DNA of 64,000 nucleotides from a virus, in IMG/VR virus record IMGVR_UViG_3300025097_002022, positions 1 through 64,000 of that record; one strand, written 5' to 3'. Below are positions 1 to 8,945 of the stretch, in pieces. The notes below the pieces were generated by a model. The model saw only the letters and a list, made by a program, of their open reading frames with translations, had not been told where the DNA came from and did no database searches. The first letter of the stretch is position 1. Every line of letters begins with the position of its first letter. The translations under genes were made by a program, and so were the position numbers.

Positions 1-2
1 CA

Positions 3-818
3 ACTGACTCACCGGAATCGCAGGCTTTAAAGACTCCAATCGTTGTCACTTGTGACAACGGACAGGGAGGCACTGGTCCATCTGCCGGCGGGGAGTTTTC
101 TCATATAGCTGAAGGAGAAATTATTCGCCAAAGAGAGGAAGTGTGGATCAGAGGGGTAAAACAACCTGGCTACATATATGAATTTGTTATATTTCATGGA
201 CCATACGGTGCTAAAAGAGTGGCAAAACCAGTTGCCGTTTATGTGAAATCAATGATAGCTGCTGCAAAGGCTGATAAAGTAACGCTACGAGTCACTTCGG
301 GATTCCGGACATACGCAAAGCAGGCTGAACTCTACAAGAAATTCCTAATAAAAAAACAACCTCCCACAGCAAAAGCGGGCAGATCCAAACACCAGTCAGG
401 CATAGCTGTTGATTTTAATGTTCATGGAGACAAAGGAGCATATGAGTGGATGGTTAAGAATGCCTACAGATTTGGTTTTGTGCGAACTGTTCCACGTGAA
501 CGCTGGCATTGGGAATATAGAGGCTCATGGCCTGGGCAAGAAAAGCCAGACTGGGCATCGGCTGAATTGGGCATGTTTTCGGTAATTCCAAGATATCATG
601 CGTGCGGCACGGTTCCAAGCATCGGAGGAATTGGTTGGAGTAGTCCAATGGGTAGAAAATATTGGTGGGATGTAGGATATCGCCCACACCTTAAAAAGCA
701 TACCGATAGCGACACCAGAGGGCGCACCAATACTTGGATAGGCGACTGCAACGAGCACCTTCCAGACAAATTTGATCGTGATGATCCAGGCTGGGACAAA
801 AGAGGCCCTTCAGTTTAA
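3..818 (+). CDS. Baseplate/tail protein with C-terminal M15 (VanY-like) peptidase domain, 5' end missing
   Basis: The reading frame is open from the left edge, so the true start is outside the window; 271 residues are visible. The GTG at 141 is an unlikely start because the purine-rich stretch before it is only 2-3 bases away and the upstream codons read as protein. The domain has the zinc peptidase signature of D-Ala-D-Ala carboxypeptidases/endolysins of family M15: SKHQSGIAVD (SxHxxGxAxD) near bases 383-412 and a second zinc histidine in ERWHWEY near 507. Such enzymes cut peptidoglycan stem peptides. About 95 residues rich in W, G and D follow the domain. Because it leads a baseplate gene cluster, I infer a virion-borne cell-wall-cutting enzyme, the place held in T4 by the lysozyme of gp5; a free endolysin is the alternative. 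Confidence 0.8.
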   Translation, partial: TDSPESQALKTPIVVTCDNGQGGTGPSAGGEFSHIAEGEIIRQREEVWIRGVKQPGYIYEFVIFHGPYGAKRVAKPVAVYVKSMIAAAKADKVTLRVTSGFRTYAKQAELYKKFLIKKQPPTAKAGRSKHQSGIAVDFNVHGDKGAYEWMVKNAYRFGFVRTVPRERWHWEYRGSWPGQEKPDWASAELGMFSVIPRYHACGTVPSIGGIGWSSPMGRKYWWDVGYRPHLKKHTDSDTRGRTNTWIGDCNEHLPDKFDRDDPGWDKRGPSV

Positions 819-825
819 CAAAACT

Positions 826-837
826 AACTATTTACTA
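826..837 (+). promoter_or_regulatory. Candidate late-gene element AACTATTTACTA
   Basis: The 12-mer ends only two bases before the ATG at 840, leaving no room for a ribosome-binding site. If it acts as a promoter, the message would be leaderless. Confidence 0.5.
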
Positions 838-839
838 TC

Positions 840-1757
840 ATGAGCAATACTAAAGAATCATTCGATAACAAGAATCTCCCACCCTTGATTGCCTCAATCG
901 CTGAATCTGATGGAACATATTCAAGTGGTGGCGGTACATCCGGCGTTTTCGGAAATACACTTCTGGAGTCTCTTCCAAAATATATTAGATCTCAAAATGA
1001 AAAGGTAATATCAGCCGGAAACTCATCTATTGTTCTCGGCAGAGATAGACCGACATCCAGAGCATCTGGCTACGGTGGTATGGGGCACACCCAGGCAAGT
1101 TCTATCGATATTGTCGTCGGCAGAGGAGGAGCTTCGCCAAAAGGTTCTCTAAACTATGATCCAAATTTCGTAGCAGACGGAGCAAGAATTCACATAAGTC
1201 AAAAGACAGACATTGATAAGAACTTCAATCTCGCTGCAGGAGCGATGGGGAATCCCCTTGCGAGATCCGGCATCGGCATAAAAGCAGATTCAATCAGAGT
1301 TATCGGGCGAGATGGTATTAAGCTCGTAACGAGGACTGAGAACAAAAACTCAAAAGATGGATCTGCCTCTTTTAATGGAATCGAATTGATAGCGTGCAAT
1401 GATGAGACTGACATCCAGTCAATCGTAAAAGGAGAGAATCTTGTAGAAGCTCTCTCCGAGTTAGAAGCTCGTCTTGCCGAACTTAGTTCAGTTGTGTTAA
1501 ATCACTTAAAAGATCAGTTACAGTTTAATTTAAAAGTGGTGTCCCACACGCATCAAGGAATGGCAGGTCCGCTACCTGTAGCTACGATTCCAGCACTCTC
1601 GCTTATCCCTGCCGGTATTAACGCCACGACTGATGCCATGGAAGGTATGGTTGATAATTTCAAACACAGAATAAACACGAATATTATTTGGAAGACAAAA
1701 TATCTAAACTCAGCATCAAATAAGTATATTTGCAGCAGATACAATAAGGTGAATTAA
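840..1757 (+). CDS. Putative baseplate spike/structural protein (305 aa)
   Basis: Unrecognised protein. The N-terminal two thirds are rich in Gly, Ser and Asp with short beta-prone segments (IVLGRDRPTSRASGYGG near residues 62-78), followed by a predicted helix around residues 195-225 and then the segment VVSHTHQG...GPLPVATIP near residues 235-255. An HTH-type motif followed by Gly/Pro-rich sequence is a feature of several phage baseplate spike or gp5-like proteins, so a spike-associated role is plausible but unproven. It lies between the peptidase gene and a 1638-aa structural gene. There is no Shine-Dalgarno site before its ATG; the only upstream signal is the element ending at 837. Confidence 0.65.
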   Translation: MSNTKESFDNKNLPPLIASIAESDGTYSSGGGTSGVFGNTLLESLPKYIRSQNEKVISAGNSSIVLGRDRPTSRASGYGGMGHTQASSIDIVVGRGGASPKGSLNYDPNFVADGARIHISQKTDIDKNFNLAAGAMGNPLARSGIGIKADSIRVIGRDGIKLVTRTENKNSKDGSASFNGIELIACNDETDIQSIVKGENLVEALSELEARLAELSSVVLNHLKDQLQFNLKVVSHTHQGMAGPLPVATIPALSLIPAGINATTDAMEGMVDNFKHRINTNIIWKTKYLNSASNKYICSRYNKVN

Positions 1758-4700
1758 ATGAGCTACTCAGAAGATTGGAGACTGGGAAACGAGTGTTTTC
1801 CCTTCGAAGACGATCATAGTCTATACATTGTTATTGAAAGCGAATATGAAACTCCCGGAAATGAAAAGGATAAGAGATTATCAGAAGCAGTTCTTGATGG
1901 AGTTTTTAAGCTACTGAGATTCTATGGAAAAGATACAACGGCTGTATATGATCTGTCCGGAACTTCTCTTGCGAAAGAATATTATGTGTCTTTGCGCCCT
2001 TGTGTTCGCATGAGAGTGTTGGTTTCAGTTCCAAAGAATGAGTTCGAACTAATAAGCGACGATCCCTCTTCTTGCAATGTCAACAAGCCTGCGGAAGGGT
2101 ATCTATCTGCATTTGTTGATGTCGCCACTGTCACCCAACAAATAGAGACTGCTGCTTCTGGAATAGAATCTCTCATTCCAAAGTTGATAAAGTCTGATAA
2201 ATTCATTTCAAATGTCAACATACCTCGCGAAGTAAAACGACTAAGAGCAGCAGGACGCGCCATCCGGAGATATATAGATTTGAATAACATAGCACCGCAA
2301 ACTCCGCTGGATCCAGAATGTGTTCAGCCAAATGAGGTTGATAGAACATTGGAAATCGGATTTACATTTGACTACAATGCTGTCTTTGCGCTTGTCGATG
2401 AAGAGCAATACACAATAGGCTATGATTGCTTTCTTCAATCTTCGGAATTAAATCATATCACAAGTATAAATTATCTTACGAGATTGAACTCGATAATTGA
2501 AGGGCTACAGTTAAAAAATGAAGCAAGCTTTAGTGTATTTGATTTTCTATCAAAGCATACTCTCCCCACTCCAGTAATTGAAACAAAACAATCCTCATTG
2601 GATGGTTTAGACAAATATGATGAAAATGGAAATCTATTTTCTTTCGCAAATATTGCCAAGCTCCTCACATTGGACTTAGATATTGATCTCTGTAAAACAG
2701 ATGAAGAGAAGGCAAAGGAAGATAAAGAGTTGTGGAATTCTCAAATAAGAAGAGAAGTGGCAAAAACAACAAGGGAGACTTCAGAATTTGTTGGAAACAT
2801 GAAGTTGTCTACTGGAGGAGTCGAGAAGCTTAGGCGACGACTAAGGGGAGTGAAACACAGTGTCACCTCAGACGGCGGAGAATTTGGGTTTAAAGGACAA
2901 GAGGCAGTAGGGATAATCTACAACGATGTGATGGCGAAGGTTGATCTCGGATGCGTATTAGAAGAAACGATTCAATGTCTTTTGGAAAACTCGATATCAG
3001 AATTCGGAGAATGGGCTCTTAACGATCCTGATTTAGAGAAGGTTCTAAGAGTGCAGAGCGTTACCGGATTATCTGATGGCAACTGCGATGTAAAGAAATG
3101 CGACGGCACCCCGGATATTGGATGGAAAATAGGACTGCCTGCCTTTCAGGGAATCAATATTCCATCCAACTTTCCAACGACGGACTGGCTCGCAGAATCA
3201 ATGGACGCCGCCCTCGTATCTCTCTATAATACTTTAATAAGTTCTTTGACATCTCTGATTCTTGGGATACTTGAAGGACTATGCGAACTTCTCTTTTCAT
3301 ATCCCGATGGATTTTCAAGAATCTCAGAAGGATTTAAAAGTTGGTTTTCACAAACTCTCGGAATCAACATTGATGACTTGTCTAATCCAGACACATGGTC
3401 CGCAGCATTAACGTCTGCTGGCGGCAAGGGCTTCCTCGGCGTTATCGGAAACACTGTTGCTAAAATGGAAGGTTCTTTGAGTTCCGCATACTCTGAGACT
3501 GGAATCGCAGTTAGGATACCAAATCCAGAAACAGGCGAAATAGAAGAGAAATTCATATCACCAGAATTTCTTGTAAGTCTCATGTCGGAGATATCCACTG
3601 CCGTCGATGATATGGAAGCGGTTTTATCAGAAACAGAGTCACAGGCAGTATTGAAAGGCACAGCCACCGACGAAGTTGTAGAAGTTTGTTATAAGTGTGT
3701 GACTCGTAATGGAAGTAATATTTTCCAATCAAAAGAAGACTTTGTAGACATCATGTCCGGGATTGGAAATATGGTCCAGCCCAAGTTCTTAACACAAAAA
3801 ATTGATGAGCAGAATTCCATTTCATCAAATATTTGCGATATTGGAGACGGCTCTAATCAGAAAATCCTTCGAGAAACTTTATTACAAGAGAAGGACTCAA
3901 GCCTTAGTTCGGAAGAAGTCGAGGAGATTCTAAATAAAGAAAAGCAAAGAAAGAAGAATAGAATTTTAGCTGCATCAGAAACGCTGGAGATGTATAAAGC
4001 TGGCAGGCTCGCTCCTTCATTTCCGAATATCTTTGGCGAGGGTGGACTAATACCAGAAACGCCTCCTGTAATAGAAGAACTAAATAACTTGATATCCAGA
4101 GCTTCTTTTGATTCTGTAATAACTAATTTTAGTATCGAGTCTTCTGAATATCCTAAGATCTGGACAAGTCTCTTTAACGATAACTCTCCGATGGAACCAT
4201 TCGACTCTATCATTGTTAATAGCAATAGTGGCAGATATAGACTTGGATACACCCCCGAATCCAAGGAGACTGTTCCAACAGCAGAGTATAATGCGTACAC
4301 ACTTGGTCCGTATGCCTTTGGAAGCGACATTGATATAACCGGCATTGCCAAAGAGGGCTCAACCAAAAATCCCTATGGCGGCGAGGAAAAAGACGACGCA
4401 CTTTTTGAGAAACTTGTCAAGGATTTAGAACCATATGTTGCATCTTCTACCCACACATTTGGGAATGAGCGGTTTAAGAGCCCCTTTGCAAAAAGCATAG
4501 GCGGCAGCAGAAGCCTCGGGCACACGGGCGATCAAGTCGGAACATTTGATGCCACCAATGGAATTTCAGGAGCACGAGCATATGCATATTTGTTAATGAA
4601 AGAAATGGATACCTACCAAGAAGGCGGCGATGTGGACAGCCCATCCACTAATCCATATTGGGGAGAAGTCTTCAAAGGTCAAGACAACCAAATATTTGAT

Positions 4701-6674
4701 CTCACGGTTAGCTATGATGGTATCAACGTGACTGTGATTGTTAAAACTTATTTAGGAGAAGAGCCAGCAGATATTGTACGAGATACTGCTTGGTATAATA
4801 ACCTTGTTGAAGTAGAGGTAAACGCCTATGGCACGGAAACAAAACCTTTATCTCTTAGACAAACATCCGAGGATTATTATATAAGCAACAACGCTTCCTT
4901 TATCGGAAGACAAGTTTCAACCGGAAGATTGAATACGCAGGAGTATAAATATTCTAATTTATCGCTTGACACACTTACGGATGTAGTAAATCCAGAGATA
5001 ACCTATGGGGCGGACTCCAATGAAGAGGTTTTGTACGAATGGGCGGAACTGATTGCCGGACGTAATATAAGAGAAGGTATTTTAGAACAATTTGCAACTC
5101 ACATCGCCAGCGGGAAATATTCATCTCTTTTCACCAATGCCTATTCTCCCATTCAAGCCATATCTTTAACATATCCCAAAAATGATATTTTAGATTATTC
5201 CTCTCTTATTGATTTCTCCAGCGACTTCTCATCATTTCTTATTTCCAAGTCTTTAAGCGGAGAGTATTGCGATACAATAAGCACCATCAGGCGTGCAAAT
5301 GCAATTACTGGGGTAAGAATGCTTGTCCGACTGTTTATTGTTGAGCGTGCTCTTGCATCTATCCAAGTTCTTAATGGATTTGACATTGCATTTATGGAAA
5401 ATGACTTATTCGCATCCTCTCTTTATAAAATATTCAAAACAGAAATGAAGGAATATGAGAACAGTTTCGACAACATTGAGGGAAGTTTGTTTAGCGATAT
5501 CAAATCCAATGCCTTGAAGTATTATGAAATATTGAATTCCGGAGGCGGAAATGTCGAGATACCAGCTACTGAAAAGGATGCTCTGAAGAGAATGTTCTCA
5601 GAAGAAATTGAGAATCTAAGACAACCGATAATCGATAATTTAAAATTAAAATGGGATTCTTCCACTTGGGATGGATTCTTGATTAAAGTAATATTCGGAG
5701 AAATTGATGACTTAGATGAAGTTTATAGTAAGGACACCATTCTGTCATTTGGAACAGGTGGGGAAAGCTTTGTTTTCAAGCGAGACAAGACAGAAGGAAA
5801 AAGTGAAACAATATATAGTTACAGCCTATCATATGTCAAGCTTGAGCAAGATGGGACAAATTTAAATATTGTAGACTTGCCAGTAATTTCAGTAGAGTGC
5901 TCTGGAGAGAACCTGGAAGTCTCTGTCGATCCCGTTTCCTCGGAAATCGAAGCGATAGTGAAAGAATATGGTCCGTATAATTTTGGAAAGAAAGTTAGCC
6001 TTGGAATGTTCGGCGAGAAGCCAGATGTCCTCCTTGCGAATACGATGTCTAGTGAGATTCCTGTGGGCAAAAATGTAGCTATTACACCAGCACTGGAGTG
6101 GTTAAAAGAAAAATCAGAATCTGATGCTGATAAAGATAATGCAGATAAAACAGGATCACGATATATAAAGAAAAGGGCATATTACCTCGGCGATATAGAT
6201 TATGATTGGATCGCTGATATAACATATCCATTACGAGATACAGCTAGTCGAGAGAAGTATGATCAAGAGATATTTATAACAATAGTTGCAACAGACAGTA
6301 CTCCAATACGCGAAGCAGAAGAGAAAAGAGAGGCAGAGATCACTGAAGAAGAAGCCAAGATCGCCGAAAAAGAAAACGAAATCTACTCCAACTTGCGAGA
6401 CATGATGATCGAGACAAGAGAATATCAAGTACTGTTTAATGACATTCTACCAATAAAAGACATGATTTCTTCCCTTTCTCTGTATGAATATTGCGCTCTA
6501 TCAGATACAACGGTTTACCCAGAGGTATCAGAAGCAGGTATAAACTTGGCTGATATGTTAGCCAAAACAAAACTTTCAACATTACAAATATTTGCAAGTT
6601 CTATCTATGGCAGCAAGAAGATATCATATACAGATCCGTTTCTTGAAAAAGCCGGGACAGATAATGTAGCTTGA
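1758..6674 (+). CDS. Large virion-type protein of unknown function (1638 aa)
   Basis: I do not recognise the family. The product is long, acidic and largely globular in composition. Visible features are a hydrophobic helical stretch around residues 490-515 (SSLTSLILGILEGLCELLF) that could be a membrane-interacting or core helix, and a highly charged predicted coiled coil around residues 1510-1545 (EEKREAEITEEEAKIAEKE). The ATG directly follows the previous stop, with AAGG 9 bases upstream. Its place immediately before gp25-like and gp6-like baseplate genes suggests a baseplate or hub-associated structural protein. Some T4-like cyanophages carry a large protein of uncertain role near gp25/gp6, so this may be a positional counterpart, but I see no motif that proves it. 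Confidence 0.75.
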   Translation: MSYSEDWRLGNECFPFEDDHSLYIVIESEYETPGNEKDKRLSEAVLDGVFKLLRFYGKDTTAVYDLSGTSLAKEYYVSLRPCVRMRVLVSVPKNEFELISDDPSSCNVNKPAEGYLSAFVDVATVTQQIETAASGIESLIPKLIKSDKFISNVNIPREVKRLRAAGRAIRRYIDLNNIAPQTPLDPECVQPNEVDRTLEIGFTFDYNAVFALVDEEQYTIGYDCFLQSSELNHITSINYLTRLNSIIEGLQLKNEASFSVFDFLSKHTLPTPVIETKQSSLDGLDKYDENGNLFSFANIAKLLTLDLDIDLCKTDEEKAKEDKELWNSQIRREVAKTTRETSEFVGNMKLSTGGVEKLRRRLRGVKHSVTSDGGEFGFKGQEAVGIIYNDVMAKVDLGCVLEETIQCLLENSISEFGEWALNDPDLEKVLRVQSVTGLSDGNCDVKKCDGTPDIGWKIGLPAFQGINIPSNFPTTDWLAESMDAALVSLYNTLISSLTSLILGILEGLCELLFSYPDGFSRISEGFKSWFSQTLGINIDDLSNPDTWSAALTSAGGKGFLGVIGNTVAKMEGSLSSAYSETGIAVRIPNPETGEIEEKFISPEFLVSLMSEISTAVDDMEAVLSETESQAVLKGTATDEVVEVCYKCVTRNGSNIFQSKEDFVDIMSGIGNMVQPKFLTQKIDEQNSISSNICDIGDGSNQKILRETLLQEKDSSLSSEEVEEILNKEKQRKKNRILAASETLEMYKAGRLAPSFPNIFGEGGLIPETPPVIEELNNLISRASFDSVITNFSIESSEYPKIWTSLFNDNSPMEPFDSIIVNSNSGRYRLGYTPESKETVPTAEYNAYTLGPYAFGSDIDITGIAKEGSTKNPYGGEEKDDALFEKLVKDLEPYVASSTHTFGNERFKSPFAKSIGGSRSLGHTGDQVGTFDATNGISGARAYAYLLMKEMDTYQEGGDVDSPSTNPYWGEVFKGQDNQIFDLTVSYDGINVTVIVKTYLGEEPADIVRDTAWYNNLVEVEVNAYGTETKPLSLRQTSEDYYISNNASFIGRQVSTGRLNTQEYKYSNLSLDTLTDVVNPEITYGADSNEEVLYEWAELIAGRNIREGILEQFATHIASGKYSSLFTNAYSPIQAISLTYPKNDILDYSSLIDFSSDFSSFLISKSLSGEYCDTISTIRRANAITGVRMLVRLFIVERALASIQVLNGFDIAFMENDLFASSLYKIFKTEMKEYENSFDNIEGSLFSDIKSNALKYYEILNSGGGNVEIPATEKDALKRMFSEEIENLRQPIIDNLKLKWDSSTWDGFLIKVIFGEIDDLDEVYSKDTILSFGTGGESFVFKRDKTEGKSETIYSYSLSYVKLEQDGTNLNIVDLPVISVECSGENLEVSVDPVSSEIEAIVKEYGPYNFGKKVSLGMFGEKPDVLLANTMSSEIPVGKNVAITPALEWLKEKSESDADKDNADKTGSRYIKKRAYYLGDIDYDWIADITYPLRDTASREKYDQEIFITIVATDSTPIREAEEKREAEITEEEAKIAEKENEIYSNLRDMMIETREYQVLFNDILPIKDMISSLSLYEYCALSDTTVYPEVSEAGINLADMLAKTKLSTLQIFASSIYGSKKISYTDPFLEKAGTDNVA

Positions 6675-6686
6675 AACTATTTATAA
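6675..6686 (+). promoter_or_regulatory. Candidate late-gene element AACTATTTATAA
   Basis: It starts right after the preceding stop codon and is followed at once by an AGGAG ribosome-binding site (6688-6692) for the gp25-like gene. A transcription start 6 bases downstream would cut that site, which is difficult for a simple promoter reading. The complementary strand reads TTATAAATAGTT, which contains the T4 late promoter sequence TATAAATA in the opposite direction. Confidence 0.5.
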
Positions 6687-6701
6687 GAGGAGAAGTGTTA
6701 G

Positions 6702-7103
6702 ATGCCGGGATTATCGCCAAAATTGCCACTAAATATAGATCAGGTTGACGGATATTCTTTGAACAAGACGTTCAAGCAATTATCGAGACAGAATCTAAAG
6801 ATGGTGATTATGACAAATCCCGGAGAAAGAATAATGATTCCTGATTTTGGAGTTGGCATCAAGACATATCTGTTCGAAAATGCAACCCAGGCAACGTTTG
6901 ATGAAATTGAAGATGAAATAAAAGATCAGGTATCAAAGTATTTACCATATATGATAATTAATTCAATACAATTTAATTCTGAGCAAGTTGGCATCAACAT
7001 GTCTGAGTTAGAAACCTCATCGACTTCAAACTATGTCAACTTGCAAATAAAGTATAGCATACCTTCATCGTTCATTTCCGACGAATTAAATCTTAAAATT
7101 TAG
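6702..7103 (+). CDS. 25: Baseplate wedge protein, gp25-like
   Basis: At 133 aa it is the size of T4 gp25 (132 aa). It has the family core NPGERIMIPDFGVGI near residues 35-49, the GER/PDFG signature shared by T4 gp25 and P2 gpW, a conserved seed of contractile injection machines around which sheath and wedge meet. The C-terminal half is a short beta-rich stretch after the helix ATFDEIEDEIKDQVSKYLPY. It sits directly before the gp6-like gene, as in many T4-like phages and P2 (W-J order). Start supported by AGGAG nine bases upstream. Confidence 0.92.
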   Translation: MPGLSPKLPLNIDQVDGYSLNKTFKQLSRQNLKMVIMTNPGERIMIPDFGVGIKTYLFENATQATFDEIEDEIKDQVSKYLPYMIINSIQFNSEQVGINMSELETSSTSNYVNLQIKYSIPSSFISDELNLKI

Positions 7104-7109
7104 TTTTTC

Positions 7110-7121
7110 ACATATTTATTA
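7110..7121 (+). promoter_or_regulatory. Candidate late-gene element ACATATTTATTA
   Basis: A variant of the element found before other virion genes, located 21 bases before the GTG of the gp6-like gene. An AGGGGAT ribosome-binding site (7128-7134) lies between them. Confidence 0.4.
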
Positions 7122-7142
7122 TCAAATAGGGGATCCCTTTTC

Positions 7143-8945
7143 GTGGCGAGAAAACAAGAAAATGTCAAAATAAATTATCTAAGCAGAGACTTTGAGACAA
7201 TCAAGTCTGAATTGGTAGAGCACGCAAAGAGATATTACCCAGATACTTACCGCGACTTCTCCGACGCCGGATTTGGATCTCTAATGATGGACGCCGTTTC
7301 TTATATCGGCGATATTCTATCTTTCTACTTAGACTATCAGGCAAATGAGAGCTTTCTTGCTACGGCGATTGAATATGAGAATGTCCTAAAGCACGGACAG
7401 ACAGTTGGATATCGATATCAAGGTGCTCGTTCCACTTTTGGAGACGTGTCTCTCTACATTATTGTCCCTGCCAACACCTCTGCAACCGGTCCTGACTTGT
7501 TGTATGCCCCTAAGCTCAAAGCTGGCTCCTCTTTCTCTGGCGGAGCTTCTTCTGCCTTCACTCTTCTTGAAGATGTTGATTTTGCCGATCCTACAAACGA
7601 AGTCGTCGTCGCAACTACAAATGCGACAACTGGAGTTCCAATAGATTATGCAATCAAGACAACCGGACAAGTTATTTCCGGAGAATTGAGAATAAAGATA
7701 TTTGAAATTTCAAACTTCGTCAAATTCAGAACATTATCAATCCCATCCAATACTGTGACGGAAGTTGTTTCTGTGATGGATTCAGAGGGAAGACAATATT
7801 ACGAAGTAGATCATTTATCTCAGAATACGATATATGTTCCAGTTTATAATACCGACTCAACTACGAGAGTTCAAGCCCCGACAATCATGAAGCCGTTTAT
7901 TGTCCCAAGGCGATATATTATCAGAAGAGATTTGTCTCAAACAAATATTACTTTCGGCTACGGCTCAGACTCTCAATTGAGCGCCCCGAGCTTAGTAAAT
8001 ACTCGCGACGTTGTTCTTGATTTGCATTCCAAGACATATGTGACAGACATGGCAATGGATCCGACTATCCTGATAAAGGGAGATAAATTCGGCATAGCTC
8101 CAGCGAACACAAGCTTGACAGTGAAATATCGAGAGAACACTTCAGAAAACTCCAATGCAGCGGCAGGCACTGTCGATGCTGTCATAAACTCTTCTTTTGA
8201 ATTCGCAAACAGAGTGTCCCTTAATTCATCTAAGATGCTGTCAGTCCAAAGCTCTCTTGAGGTGAGTAATGAATTTCCAATTCAGGGAGAGGCTGCCACT
8301 CCAAGTCTCGAAGATCTTAAATACTTGATATCTGGAGCGCATGCTTCTCAGAATAGAGCAGTTACTGCCGAGGACTTCAAAACTCTCGTTCTCTCAATGC
8401 CTCCTAAGTTCGGCGGAGTTCAGAAATGCTCTGTCATTCAGGACGTTGACTCTAACTTGAGAAATATCAATATCTATGTTATAAATGAATCTCCAAATGG
8501 ATTTCTTGAACAAACAAACTTGACATTGAAAGAAAATATCAAGACTTGGCTCAACACAAAGAGGATGATAAACGATTCAGTTGACATTCTTGATGCCAAG
8601 GTTGTTAACTTGGGCGTAAAGTTCTCCGCCCTTGCATCCTACGGAGAGAATAAGAGTGTGGTATTTGACTCCGTGATGGAGAGAATGACTGACTTCTTTT
8701 CTACGAAGCTTGACATAGGCGAACCCTTCAGTATCACTGAAATATATTCTCTCATCAACGCCACGCCAGGTATCGTCGATACGATATCTGTAAAAGTATT
8801 TCAAAAGACAGGGGCGGGATATTCTTCTGTCAACTTTAATGTCAAGAATGAAACAACTCCTGACGGCAGATTTATCAGAGCGCCAAAGAATGTCATTTTT
8901 GAAGTGAAGTTCCCCAGTGCAGATATTCAAGGGACGATTAAATAA
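7143..8945 (+). CDS. 6: Baseplate wedge subunit, gp6-like (Baseplate_J family)
   Basis: This 600-aa protein matches T4 gp6 (660 aa) in layout. The N-terminus has the typical INYLSRDFETIKSELVEHA...FSDAGFGSLMMDAVSYIGDIL segment (residues 11-60) that defines gp6/gpJ proteins, and residues 390-600 contain the SGAHASQNRAVTAEDFKTL region (approximately residues 398-416) and a GEPFSITEIYSLINATPGI region typical of Baseplate_J C-terminal domains. Gp6 dimers link wedges into the baseplate ring and sense the contraction trigger. The start is GTG with AGGGGAT nine bases upstream. It overlaps the next gene by one base. Confidence 0.92.
   Translation: MARKQENVKINYLSRDFETIKSELVEHAKRYYPDTYRDFSDAGFGSLMMDAVSYIGDILSFYLDYQANESFLATAIEYENVLKHGQTVGYRYQGARSTFGDVSLYIIVPANTSATGPDLLYAPKLKAGSSFSGGASSAFTLLEDVDFADPTNEVVVATTNATTGVPIDYAIKTTGQVISGELRIKIFEISNFVKFRTLSIPSNTVTEVVSVMDSEGRQYYEVDHLSQNTIYVPVYNTDSTTRVQAPTIMKPFIVPRRYIIRRDLSQTNITFGYGSDSQLSAPSLVNTRDVVLDLHSKTYVTDMAMDPTILIKGDKFGIAPANTSLTVKYRENTSENSNAAAGTVDAVINSSFEFANRVSLNSSKMLSVQSSLEVSNEFPIQGEAATPSLEDLKYLISGAHASQNRAVTAEDFKTLVLSMPPKFGGVQKCSVIQDVDSNLRNINIYVINESPNGFLEQTNLTLKENIKTWLNTKRMINDSVDILDAKVVNLGVKFSALASYGENKSVVFDSVMERMTDFFSTKLDIGEPFSITEIYSLINATPGIVDTISVKVFQKTGAGYSSVNFNVKNETTPDGRFIRAPKNVIFEVKFPSADIQGTIK

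Noticed and set aside
141-818. Start of the peptidase gene at GTG 141
   Set aside because: The frame is open to the window edge and the Shine-Dalgarno-like stretch is too close to the GTG; a 5'-truncated gene is the better reading.
3224-3667. 147-codon minus-strand frame and similar antisense frames (for example 3857-4366, 14798-15280, 25582-26064, 52032-52517)
   Set aside because: All lie fully inside convincing plus-strand genes, show no recognisable motif and would be the only minus-strand genes in the window.
6675-6686. Minus-strand TATAAATA sequences read as T4 late promoters
   Set aside because: They would drive transcription against all genes. Only some copies of the element have the exact octamer, so it is noted as an alternative rather than annotated.
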